A program made the translations under genes and the position numbers. A DNA stretch of 64,000 nt, taken from NCBI RefSeq assembly GCF_905171775.1, contig NC_053492.1, positions 301,733,865 to 301,797,864 of the forward strand, given 5' to 3'. Shown here piece after piece: positions 54,703 to 64,000 of this stretch (position 1 is its first letter; every line of letters starts with the position of its first letter). The notes below the pieces were generated by a model. It saw nothing but the letters and a program-made list of their open reading frames with translations, was not told the origin of the DNA and made no database searches. Origin of the DNA: Rana temporaria. Lineage: Eukaryota > Chordata > Amphibia > Anura > Ranidae.

Positions 54703-55070
54703 GGTTAACCGATGAAGCTGACTGATGGTCTGATGTGCCTACACACCATCAGTTAAAAACACGATCGAGTCCAACTCGGTGATGTAAAACACAACGACGT
54801 GCTGAGAAAAATGAAGTTCAATGCTTCCAAGCATGCGTCGACTTGATTCTGAGCATGCGCAGGCTTTTAACCGATGCTTTTGCATACTAACCGTCGGTTT
54901 TGACCGATCGGTTAGGCGTCCATCGGTTGAATTTTAAAGCAAGTTCTAAATTTTAAATTTTTCGACCAAAGGATAACGGACCGATGGGGCCCACACACCA
55001 TCGGTTTGGACCGACGAAACGGACCTTCAGTCCGTTTCCATCTGTTTTGACCGACCGTCTGTACAAGGCC
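54703..55070. mobile_element. MITE of the TAA family, left end missing
   Basis: Right end GACCGTCTGTACAAGGCC followed by TAA (55071-55073). Body like 52053-52471, with the core at about 54817-54865. The first 40 or so bases including the left TIR are absent. Confidence 0.75.
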
Positions 55071-55641
55071 TAACTGTATTCTATCTACCCCACAACTATG
55101 TTTATTATTTTAATACATTAGGATGATCAAGTGCTTGTATGAGGAAAACGCCTTACAACAATAAATTAAAGATGAGTAACACAGTAAGAAAGGATTATCC
55201 CTGTAAGGCTGCAAGATGGCTTTAAAGAAAAATTCCAGGTCTGGATATGTTTACACAGTTACATTGATCCTGCTTGGACTAATAGAACTATACAGTACAT
55301 ATACCTGTGAGCAGTGGCGGTGCACCCATTAAGGGCACACAGCACTGTTCCCTCTCTCCAGCCACCCCCCTATATGTATACATTTTCGCTTTTATAACAC
55401 TAAATCACCTCTCAGCCAATCAGGAGGCGCGGGACTAATACCTGTCATGTGATTGGCTGAAGGCACAAGTGATCATATTGTCCACCTGGCAGAAGGCAAG
55501 AAGAGATGCACAGAGGACTAAGGAGCCGCCACCTGACCAGCTACCCATCCCACAGCTTGCCACCATCACCCGCTGCCTAACCCGCTACAACAATGGGGTA
55601 AGTGTCGGGCAGACAGCGAGCGGAAAAGTGGGGGTGGGTGT

Positions 55642-56143
55642 CATAGTGGCAGCATATGATGGAGTAGAGTTGGCTGCATATGATGGGCACAGTTGCTGCA
55701 TATTATGGGCCTAGTTGTCTGTATATGATAGGCACAGTTGGCTGCATATAGTGGACACAGCTGGCTGTAAATGATGGGCACAGTGGCTGTATATGATGGG
55801 CACAGTGGCTGCATATAATGGACAGAGTTGGCTGCATATGATGGGCAGAGATGGCTGTATATGGTGGGCACAGTGGCTGCATATGATGGGCACAGTTGGC
55901 GGGAAATGATGAGTACAGTGGCTGCATATGATGGGTACATTGGCTGTATATGATTGGCACAGTGGCTGTATATGATTGGCACAGTGACTGCAAATGATGG
56001 CCACATTTGGCTGCATATGATGGGCACAGTTGGCTGTATATGATGGGCACAGTGGCTGTATATGATGGGCACAGTGGCTGCATATGATCGGCACAGTTGG
56101 CTATATATGATGGGCACAGTGGCTGCATATGATGGGCACAGTG
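55642..56143. repeat. 22-23-bp minisatellite, left part
   Basis: About 22 units of GGCTGCATATGATGGGCACA followed by GT or GTT. Continues at 60075-60118 beyond the inner hAT element. It keeps several frames open and gives chance minus-strand frames of up to 174 residues rich in HHMQP. Confidence 0.95.
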
Positions 56144-56274
56144 CAGGGGCGTTGCTAGGTGCCAAAAAGACCAGGGGCTTCAGCCCAAAGCCAAGCCGGC
56201 ACCGGAGGGGGGGGGGAGGCGGTGTGCGGTCGGTGTAGTGGTGCAGGGTGACCTACCTGACACACATACCCTGA

Positions 56275-56765
56275 CCTACGTGAGTGTCAGCACACACACA
56301 CACTGTCCTGACTTGACTACACTGACCTGTCCTGACTTGACTACACTGACTTGACTACACTGACCTGTCCTGACTTGACTACACTGACCTGACTTGACCA
56401 TACTGACCTGACTTGACCACACTGACATGACCACACTGACCTGACTACACTGACCTGAATACACTGACCTGACCACACCACACTGACCACACCACACTGA
56501 CTTGACTTGACCACACTGACCTGACTACACTACACTACACTGACCTGACCACACTAATCTGACCAGACCACACTGACCTGACTACACTACACTACACTGA
56601 CCTGACTACACTACACTGACCTGATCACACTGACCTGACCTGACTTGACCACACTGACCTGGCCTGACTTGACCACACTGACCTGACTACACTACACTGA
56701 CCTGACTACACTACACTGACCTACATACACAATCACTGACCTGACCTACATACACTAACACTGAG
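56275..56765. repeat. Simple repeat of CTGACCTGACTACACT type
   Basis: Irregular mixture of CTGACCTGA, CTTGACCACA and CTACACTACACTGA units over about 490 bp. Confidence 0.92.
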
Positions 56766-57098
56766 TGAGTGACCTACCTTAGCCATGGTAGAGATGTAGC
56801 CAGAGGACTCGAGAAGGCTCAGGACTCAGGAGCTGAGGAGGCAAGGAGAGCCGCTGAACGGAGCAGGGAGCTGGGATGTGGGGTGCCAGAGGTGATCCTG
56901 CTGTCATACAGATGCATCATGCAGCCCTCAGGAGCAGAGGAGGAGAGCCGCTGAACCGATATCACGGCGCGCCGGGCGGCATTGTAATTCCCGCCTTTTG
57001 AGTTTGCGGCGCCTATGATGGACGTCACATGTCCCGCGGACCTGGATTGGAGCAGTGGAACGTCCATCATAGACGCTGCAGGTTCCAGAAGGCGGGAC
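56766..57098. other. Internal sequence of hAT element 1
   Basis: GC-rich, non-coding. GATGGACGTCACATG and GTCCATCATAGACG (57016-57072) form a short inverted pair. Confidence 0.5.
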
Positions 57099-57234
57099 CA
57101 GGGGCGTACCTATAGCATTTGGCACCCGGGGCGGATCCTATATCTGGCACCCCCCCACGGTAAAATGTAAATACATCCCACTGTGCCCCCTGCATCCTTC
57201 AATATCTCTTTGTCACTACTGTGTACCCCCTCTC

Positions 57235-57736
57235 CACAACTGCACCTCTGGACCCCTTTACATTACACAGCACCCTGCACCTATGGACCCCTTTACATTA
57301 CACAGCACCCTGCATCACTGGACCCCTTTACATTACACAGCACCCTGCATCACTGGACCCCTTTACATTACACAGCACCCTGCAATACAGGACCCCTTTA
57401 CATTACACAGCACCCTGATCCACTGGACCCCTTTACATTACACAGCACCCTGCACCTATGGACCCCTTTACATTACACAGCACCCTGCATCACTGGACCC
57501 CTTTACATTACACAGCACCCTGCATCACTGGACCCCTTTACATTACACAGCACCCTGCTCCACTGGACCCCTTTACATTACACAGCACCCTGCACCTCTG
57601 GCCCCTTTTACATTAAACAGCACCCTGCATCACTGGACCCCTTTACATTACACAGCACCCTGCATCACTGGACCCCTTTACATTACACAGCACCCTGCTC
57701 CACTGGACCCCTTTACAGTACATGCACCTCTGGCCC
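57235..57736. repeat. 35-bp tandem array, left part
   Basis: About 14 units of GGACCCCTTTACATTACACA followed by GCACCCTGCATCACT. The chance frames here (up to 192 residues) are repeats of LDPFTLHSTLH and are not genes. Continues after the solo LTR at 58478. Confidence 0.95.
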
Positions 57737-58477
57737 TGTCACGTACCGGATGGGAGACTGAGATGACGAGGTCGGCCTCTCTTGTATCTCCCGCCCTGGC
57801 ACCGCTGGAGATGAAACAGAGGACACCGAGGGACAGGAGGAACACGAGTGCTTGCAGATGAAGACTCCGGCAGCAGGAGCGGGTGGTTCGAGCCGGGATG
57901 GGTAGGCACTTTGCTGAAGTAGTGGCACTGGACATCAGATGAGGTCTAGGGAGACTTGCAGCAGGAAGTCGCAGGAGTAAGTCGCAGACACACGGGGTTG
58001 CCAGGGCTCAACACAGGAAGCAGATGCCGGTCACACAGATAGCCGGGTCAAGAGGTAGGCGGACAGCGAGGTACCAAGCAGCAGGCAGAAGGAGCTTCAG
58101 GTGGGTAGCCAGGATCAGAAACCGGTAGTCAGAGTATAACAGATTCCAGGAACAGGGTCAGGGCAAGCCGGGTTTAGCAACAGGAGATCAGCAAGACAAC
58201 AGCAGGGTTCAGAGTAACAGGGTACACGCTGAAGACCAGTCAGCACTGCCTGATGGTCAGAGCTCTCTTTAAATAGGCATCAGGAAGGATCTTCCTGTCA
58301 CATGATGAGCCTATGGCTCCCATTTCTTCTACTGGCAAGATTGCCAGTACTTCTTCTATGGCCATTTCTTCTACTGGCAAGATTGCCAGTACTTCTTCTA
58401 TGGCCATTTCTTCTACTGGCAAGATTGCCAGTACTTCTACTACGGACATTTCCCTGACACTCCGTCCTTTCCTTACA
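57737..58477 (-). mobile_element. Solo LTR inside the 35-bp array
   Basis: 741 bp with TG...CA ends (plus TGTCACGT...CTTACA). GGCCC stands on both sides (57732-57736 and 58478-58482). Likely orientation is minus, because the complement has TATTTAAAGAGAG (plus 58265-58277) and CCTGACCCTG-rich text after it, as in the gypsy LTR at 22235. It contains three 40-bp repeats. Confidence 0.85.
58320..58446. repeat. 40-bp direct repeat x3 in the solo LTR
   Basis: Units of CATTTCTTCTACTGGCAAGA followed by TTGCCAGTACTTCTTCTATG. Each unit centre CTGGCAAGATTGCCAG is a near-perfect 16-bp palindrome. Confidence 0.95.
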
Positions 58478-59080
58478 GGCCCCTTTTACATTACACAGCA
58501 CCCTGCATCACTGGCCCCGTTTACATTACACAGCACCCTGCATCACTGGACCCCTTTACATTACAGTGCACTTCTGGACCCCTTTACATTACACTGCACC
58601 AATTTACATTAGGCTGCACCTCTGGACCCCTTTACATTACACAGCACCCTGCATCGCTGGACCCCTTTACATTGCACAGCACCCTGCATCACTATACCCC
58701 TTTACATTACACAGCGCCCTGCACCTCTGGATCCCTTTAAATTACACATCACCCTGCATCGCTGGACCACTTACATTTCATAGCACCCTGCACCTCTGGG
58801 CCCCTTTACATTACACTGCACCCCTTTACATTAGACTGCACCTCTGGACCCCTTTACATTACACAGCACCCTGCATCACTGGACCCCTTACATTACATAG
58901 CACCCTGCACCTCTGGACCACTTTACATTACACTGCACCCCTTTATATTAGACTGCACCTCTGAACCCCTTTACATTACACAGCACCCTGCACCTCTGCA
59001 CCCCTTTACATTACACTGCACTTTTGGACCCCTTTATATTACACTGCACCCCTTTACATTAGACTGCACCTCTGGACAGT
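58478..59080. repeat. 35-bp tandem array, right part
   Basis: More diverged units of CCCCTTTACATTACACAGCA, including shorter GCACCCCTTTACATTAGACT units. Confidence 0.92.
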
Positions 59081-59540
59081 GCAGACCCCTCCCTAAAATA
59101 CAGACCCCCCCTACAATACAGACCCACCCCTGCAGTTCAGACCCCTCCTTTAATACAGAACACCCCCCTACAATACAGTACCACCCCACAATACAGAATC
59201 CCCCCCCCCCCCTCATATACAGATAACACCCCCTACAATACAGAACACCCCCCCTACAATACAGAACACCCCCCCCTACAATACAGTACCCCCCATACAG
59301 ATACCACCCCCCTACAATACAGTACCCCCCACAATACAGAACCCCCTATACAGATACCACACCTACAATACAGAACACCCCCCACCTACAATACAGTACC
59401 CCCCTATACAGATACCACCCACCTACAATACAGTACCCCCCTATACAGATACCACCCACCTACAATACAGTACCCCCCTATACAGATACCACCCACCTAC
59501 AATACAGAACACCCCCCACAATAGTGCAGACACCCTCCTT
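59081..59540. repeat. C-rich tandem repeat ACCCCCCTACAATACAG
   Basis: Units of 17-35 bp such as ACCACCCACCTACAATACAG with TACCCCCCTATACAGAT. Followed by about 350 bp of GC-rich unique sequence up to 59914. Confidence 0.92.
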
Positions 59541-60518
59541 GCCTTCAGACACGTAATGCCCCAGGCTCAGATGATCAGCCAGCGCACCACGTGTTACATA
59601 CAGAGCACTTGTACGGAGGTCACAGCCATTAGCCGATACTATCAGAGCCACGGCACTGCGCTGCCACAGAGAAGGGGATCATTGCGGCCGGGTCCCGGGT
59701 ATCACTCGGGTACGGCTCGCACCACCCCCCCCTGAAAAGCCTGCTGTGTCTGTGTGTTGTTGTGTTGTTACCTAGACTGCCATGCTACTGGCGCTGCCTC
59801 CCTGTCACCGTGGCCACGACATGCCGCACGCTAAGTCCTCTTCAGTCGCGGAGGGGGGGCGTCAGCCTGACACCCCTTCAGTGTGTGGCACGCCCCCTGC
59901 TTAGTACGCCACTGGGCGGGACCTGCTGTGTCATCGGGCACACTCGGAAAAATAATGGTCCTGCTCGGCGGCGCTCGGGGCTACTAATAAACTTTGTCAT
60001 GCCCAAGACTCAGGGCTTTTCGGCCACCCATTCGGAGGTCCAGCCTCCTCAGCCCACCCCTAACGACGCCCCTGGCACAGTGGCTGCATATGATGGGCAC
60101 AGTGAGGCTGCATTTGATGTTTTTGTTTCAGTATTTTTCAGATTTGTTCAGTTTGTTTGTGCCCCCCCTCAAAAAAAAAAATGTTTGAGCACCAACCGCC
60201 ACTGCCTGTGAGATCCATCCATGGTAGACACCACTAATACAGTGATCTCCATTAGCTTCTGAGTCCTGCCCCAAGTTACAACCCTGCTACACTGTGATTA
60301 CAGGAGCCTCCTGCTCGGCACAGGTACCATTCAGAGATTGCTTTGTATTTGACATGACATGCTCAACCCAGTGCCAAGCAGGCAACCTCCTGTGTTTACA
60401 ATGCAGCAGATAAGTTGCATTATACTAGCAGTACTTACTACAGTGATTTCCAGCTTCTAGATGGACTGATAGGTTTGGTATATGCATAGTTACATTCCAA
60501 ACTGGAATTTTTCTTTAA

Positions 60519-61413
60519 GAGTTTGTATTTGATGAACTATTAGCTAAGCGTTAATAAATGTTTTTTTTTTTTTTTTTTAACAATTTTTCTCTTATAAATA
60601 ATTAACCTGCTTAATTTCCAATCTTGCTTTAAAACATTTTTTGTTTTCAATTTAGTGCAAATGTCCTACATCTAACCTTTAAAAGTTGGCAGCATACGAA
60701 TGTTGTCAAGAATTTCTGTTTCCCTCATTCTAATCTCACATCCTTCAAAATGCAGACCTGTTTGTTTATGAAAGTCAAGACACCAAGGATATGCAAATTT
60801 AATGGGGGCTGGCATACAGTTAACTAAAAGAAGACACATACTCTATGCCTATAATACACATTTAATTTAAATGTACTGGTATAATTTTAATAACCTCTTT
60901 ATATTATTTCAGCTATTTACCTATTTCTAAAATTTCCCCTCCAAACAGTCCTCTGAAGACGAGTCTGAATATTAGCAGATGAAAGCCCCCTGTATCCTAA
61001 AGCCCATCTCCAGGCAAATCTGGTGCCCCCACCCCCTCCTGTTATGGGGCCCTCATCATGACATCACCACAGCACTGCAGTCTTCTGAAGCTTAAGAGGA
61101 TTCCACTGCTGGACTGCTATTGGCAGTGACATGGGCATCTGAAAGTAGAGAGAAGACTCAGAACCCATTGCATCACAGATATAGGTAAGAAAGATAAGTA
61201 GCTGTGTTTTAAATTAAAGGACATTTACATGGACAATGCAATTGTTGTTTTGAGGAGGAAAAGCTGCAATTTTTCTTTAAGAGTTCCCAAATTAGTGCAG
61301 GCAAAATCATATTCTGTTTGAATATTTTATTATGTTTTCATAAAGCATAACAGAGGTCATAAGAATAATACCATTCATATTAGTACAATACAATGAAAAT
61401 ATTAAAATTCAAT
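60519..61413. other. Non-coding stretch
   Basis: AT-rich with a T18 run near 60561-60579. GCAATTTTTCTTTAA at 61268-61282 resembles the right end of the TTAA MITE at 60514, but its partner was not found. No gene. Confidence 0.4.
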
Positions 61414-61542
61414 AGGAGGAACACAAATCTTCCCAGCAGCGCCTCTGTTCTGTGTTCCTCCTATCACAGATGCCTTCTCATCCTCGGACGATAGGCGGAA
61501 CAAAGAACAGAGGCGCTGCTGGGAAGATTTGTGTTCCGCCTA
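61414..61542. repeat. Foldback repeat, about 52-bp arms
   Basis: Left arm 61414-61465, right arm 61490-61542, spacer about 25 bp. Each arm also begins and ends with AGGAGGAACACA/TGTGTTCCTCCT-type inverted text, so the structure is a hairpin of hairpins. Confidence 0.85.
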
Positions 61543-61673
61543 ACGCAGGACACTCTGAGGAGAAGGCGCGTCTTTTAAATCCTTGACGCTCGCAGCACGG
61601 AGACTGTCACCGCACCGCACCGCCTGGCCTGCTATTCAGAAAAAACGTGAGTACCGTAAATGCACCATTTGCA

Positions 61674-61790
61674 GTGATGGCACAGAGAGGGGGCAAGTGA
61701 TGGCACAGAGAGGGGGCAAGTGATGGCACAGTGAGGGGCAAGTGATGTAATGGCACAGTGAGGCATGTAATGTAATGGCACAGTGAGATT
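61674..61790. repeat. Short tandem repeat GTGATGGCACAGAGAGGGGGCAA
   Basis: About five units of 21-27 bp with length variation. Confidence 0.9.
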
Positions 61791-62048
61791 TGAAAAAGCC
61801 TGTTTCTGTCAGCGGTTCTGGCTCCCCCTCAGCTTCCAGAAAGACTAGTAAGAAGGGGGTAGTCTTATACAGTGAGTATATCCCAAAATCAACATTTTTC
61901 CTGGAAAATTAGGGGGTCGTCTTATACGGTAATCAAGATAGGAAAATATAAAAAGGTAATATTTAGTTATATCGAAAATGGAAGAATATAGCATTTGCTC
62001 GATAAAGCGAGTCAAAATAACCTAAAATAGTTAGGAGAAATTAATGAA
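61791..62048. other. Non-coding, GGGGGTCGTCTTATAC repeat text
   Basis: GTCTTATACAGTGAGTATA and GGTCGTCTTATACGGTA (61861-61931) look like the tail of an interspersed repeat. No gene. Confidence 0.4.
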
Positions 62049-63375
62049 CTATTCGAGGGCCAAGTTCTTGCTAATTGGCTTGGCGTTATCTGGAGATAAG
62101 GTTATATTCCTAACTATCTCAGACGACCCTTGTTTTGATTGGTTAAACTTGTTTTTAGGAAAAATAAAAGTAAAACTAAACCAGTTTGAGGTAAGGGAAC
62201 GATAGAGTGGAGAATGAGGAATATTTCCAGAGAGTATATTTATAGGGCAAACTCCCTCATAGAGACAACAATGTTTTATCAAAACCCGGAGGTAGGAGAT
62301 GCTCAAACCACGGTCTCCAAAAGGCTTCATATTTGGATACATTGTCAAGAAAGATTGCTTCTGTTTTTGCATGAATCATGGATTGAGTAATCCTGTTTTT
62401 GACTGATAAAATACATAGTGAGTCAGATTTCCATGCTGTCGCAATAGTCTGCTTTGCTGTTGTGGATACAAAGAGTATTAGTTTAAATTGACGATGTGAT
62501 AGGGTGTGGGGTTTACTGTTCAGGAGTGCCGTATCTGGATCAGGTGGTAGAATAGTGTTGAACATGTGTTAAGGATTTGAAACACTTCCAACCAAAATGG
62601 TTTGACTATTTTGCATTCCCACCATATATGCACTTGTGTACCAGGGGTAAGGCAGCCTCGGAATTAGTGGAAAGAATTTTTAAATTCTGGCAGGAACCAG
62701 GTACCACCTAGTGAGCACTTTGTAGTTTGTTTCAAGAGTCACTATATTCGATGAGGCTGGTTTGGTGCCTTGCCAGATTTGGGTCCAATTTATGTCGTCT
62801 GGTTGTAATTGAAGGTCTCTTTCCCATTTGTTGGTATAGGTTAGGGGAGAGGAAGTGGTGTGTGAAAATAATTGGTTATAGAAATCATAAATGAGTCCAC
62901 GCCTCTGAGGATCAGTTTTACAGGCTTGTTCAAAGGTAGTGAGATTTGGGGATGTCGCGTCTGATGGTGCATTATTTGTAAAAAAAATAATAATTTGCAG
63001 ATAACCAGAGGTTTCCATAATAGACATATCATATTTTTCTTGTAAGGTTGGAAATTAAGTAATAGATGTGGATGTAAAAAAAATATGTGCACAAGTCAAT
63101 CCTCTCTTTGACCAAGCTGAAAAGGAGACTGGGCTGGATAGAATGATGGGTTATGAAGAAATTAAAGTATAGGATTGTGGCGAGATTGCAGGCCAAATCG
63201 CATTTTCAATCTGTCCCAAATAGACAGGCTATGTTTGGTTATGGGGTTTTTCACCATCTTTCTTTGAGTAGAAGAGAGCCATAAAAGATTTGCAGTAGAG
63301 AGAGGGTCACAATCAACTGATTCCAATGCCACCCATAATGGGGTTTCATTCGTTGCATGATTTTTGGGTAATAAA
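62049..63375 (-). pseudogene. L1-type LINE fragment, ORF2 C-terminal part
   Basis: On the minus strand the frames contain TTFEQACKTDPQRRGLIYDF, NQLFSHTTSSPLTYTNKWER, LQLQPDDINWTQIWQ and NYKVLTRWYLVPARI (62680-63027), the same region as FKVYSRWYRTPVVT in the 53565 copy. Upstream text (LSIWDRLKMRFGLQSRHNPI, about 63150-63230) and downstream text (YLRVLIKHCCLYEG; YPNMKPFGDRGLSISYL) continue in other frames. The cysteine motif region near 62600-62660 is out of frame. 5' cut by the repeat at 63378. Confidence 0.85.
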
Positions 63376-63377
63376 TA

Positions 63378-64000
63378 GGGATGAGCCGAACATTCCCCCT
63401 CCCCCGTGCCGTTCGCACCGGAACCTTCAAACGGACCGAACGTTTGCGCAAACTTTAGAACCCCATTGAAGTCTATGGGACTCGGACGTTCGAATTCAAA
63501 AGTGCTAATTTTAAAGGCTAATATGCAAGTTTTTGCCGTAAAACGGGTTTGAGGACCCGGTAATTGCCCCAGGGAACATGTATCAATGGAAAAAAAAAGT
63601 TTTAAAAATGGTCGTTTTTTTCGGGAGCAGTGATTTTAGTGAAAAAAAAGTGGCACGTGTTTAGAACTGTCCCTGCACAAAATGACATTACTATAAGAAA
63701 AAAGTCATTTAAAACTGCTTGCGGCTTTAATGTAATGTCTGGTCCCTGCAATATGGATGAAAATCATTGAGAAAAATAGCATGGCTTCCCCCCCCCCCTC
63801 CCCCCAGGTCATTACCAGCCCCGTTGGCCCTATATTCAGTATACAGGTGGTGCAAACAATAGTAAATAGTATATTACTAAAGATCACATTAATGTTAGTC
63901 AAACATACCCCATCGATCACTAAATTAATTTAAAATGTGCCTCATTTGCTGTATTGTAAGATGTGGCCGTTTCCATCCTCGGTGTGGGCATCTGAAGCCA
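63378..64000. repeat. Interspersed repeat starting GGGATGAGCCGAAC, runs to window end
   Basis: Begins near 63379 with GGGATGAGCCGAACATTCCC and continues ACGGACCGAACGTTTGCG and CCATTGAAGTCTATGGGACT, text I recall as a common frog repeat. It interrupts the L1 fragment. No terminal repeat is visible in the window and no protein was recognised. A C-rich tract lies at 63789-63805. Confidence 0.55.

Larger units (their letters stand above)
57099..59914. mobile_element. hAT-type element 2, inside element 1
   Basis: Ends CAGGGGCGTACCTATAGC and (right, complement) CAGTGGCGTACTAAGCAGG. 8-bp duplication GGCGGGAC at 57091-57098 and 59915-59922 is identical. Own sequence about 2.07 kb, most of it tandem repeats; no transposase. 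It contains a solo LTR. Confidence 0.92.
56144..60074. mobile_element. hAT-type element 1, inside the minisatellite of element 0
   Basis: Ends CAGGGGCGTTGCTAGG and (right, complement) CAGGGGCGTCGTTAGG. GCACAGTG stands on both sides (56136-56143 and 60075-60082). Because the host array repeats this 8-mer, the duplication alone is weak, but the array also resumes in phase. Own sequence about 1.1 kb, including CTGACCTGACTACACTGAC-type simple repeats; no transposase. Confidence 0.85.
55312..60204. mobile_element. hAT-type element 0, flanked by CCTGTGAG
   Basis: Ends CAGTGGCGGTGCACCC and (right, complement) CAGTGGCGGTTGGTGCTC. 8-bp duplication CCTGTGAG at 55304-55311 and 60205-60212 is identical. 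CAGxGGCG ends and an 8-bp duplication are characteristic of hAT elements. Its own sequence is about 950 bp, mostly a 22-23-bp minisatellite; no transposase. Confidence 0.92.
55226..60514. mobile_element. TTAA-target MITE (outermost shell of a five-deep nest)
   Basis: TTAA at 55222-55225 and 60515-60518. Ends AGAAAAATTCCAG and CTGGAATTTTTCT are a perfect 13-bp inverted repeat. Its own sequence is 55226-55311 plus 60213-60514, about 388 bp. The rest is the hAT element at 55312 and everything inside that. PiggyBac-like by target site. Confidence 0.85.

Noticed and set aside
55642..56143. Regular repeats considered as a CRISPR array
   Set aside because: Units are contiguous without unique spacers, and the window is plainly eukaryotic.
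55641..56165. 174-, 141- and 127-residue minus-strand frames
   Set aside because: Translations of the 22-bp minisatellite in three registers.
57183..57861. Two overlapping 192-residue frames
   Set aside because: Pure translation of the 35-bp tandem array (LDPFTLHSTLH repeats).
1..64000. Host gene exons, tRNA or rRNA genes
   Set aside because: None could be recognised on either strand. Long non-repeat stretches are AT-rich without coding signatures. Short host exons could still be missed by eye.

Overview
The window looks like vertebrate genomic DNA from a frog, probably a ranid. It has no operons, no tRNA or rRNA, and no host exon that I can recognise. It is built from long AT-rich non-coding stretches, microsatellites and many transposable elements whose types suit an amphibian: chromodomain Ty3/gypsy elements, L1- and CR1/L2-type LINEs, PIF/Harbinger, hAT, TTAA-target MITEs, and MITEs with ends like GGCCCCGTACACACG or GGGCCAGATTCACGTAG. 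I recall these MITE ends from ranid genomes. The species call is inference.

Layout. 1-7.4 kb: non-coding sequence with MITEs and foldback repeats. 7.46-12.1 kb: LTR element A on the minus strand, with 5-bp target duplication AGGAG, no reverse transcriptase, a solo-LTR-like insert and a perfect 240-bp palindrome in one LTR. 12.1-22.2 kb: mostly non-coding, with microsatellites, a CR1/L2-type LINE tail split by a MITE, and a Harbinger-type MITE. 22.235-27.769 kb: a full-length, decayed chromodomain gypsy (Sushi-ichi type) element with target duplication CCCTG. 27.8-31.7 kb: repeats, including a 646-bp foldback.

31.7-48.7 kb is one 34-bp minisatellite split by a full-length minus-strand L1 (target duplication TTAACTGCAAG). 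The L1 is broken by three later insertions: a Harbinger-type MITE, LTR element B, and a two-gene PIF/Harbinger transposon encoding a Myb/SANT-like protein and a HARBI1 transposase. Two further MITEs sit in the minisatellite. LTR element B carries a fragment of a host corepressor gene, the TLE5/AES (Groucho) Q domain, where its polymerase should be.

48.7-55.2 kb: MITEs, a hAT transposase pseudogene, a roughly 124-bp tandem repeat and an L1 tail. 55.2-60.5 kb: five elements nested inside one another (TTAA MITE, three hAT elements, solo LTR), each boundary marked by TIRs or LTR ends and a target duplication. 60.5-64 kb: foldbacks, tandem repeats, an L1 fragment and a repeat starting near 63378.

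No gene here appears to be part of a working host pathway. The coding signals belong to transposons and nearly all carry stops or frameshifts. The closest to intact are the two Harbinger genes: one nonsense codon in the transposase, one homopolymer frameshift near the end of the Myb-like protein.
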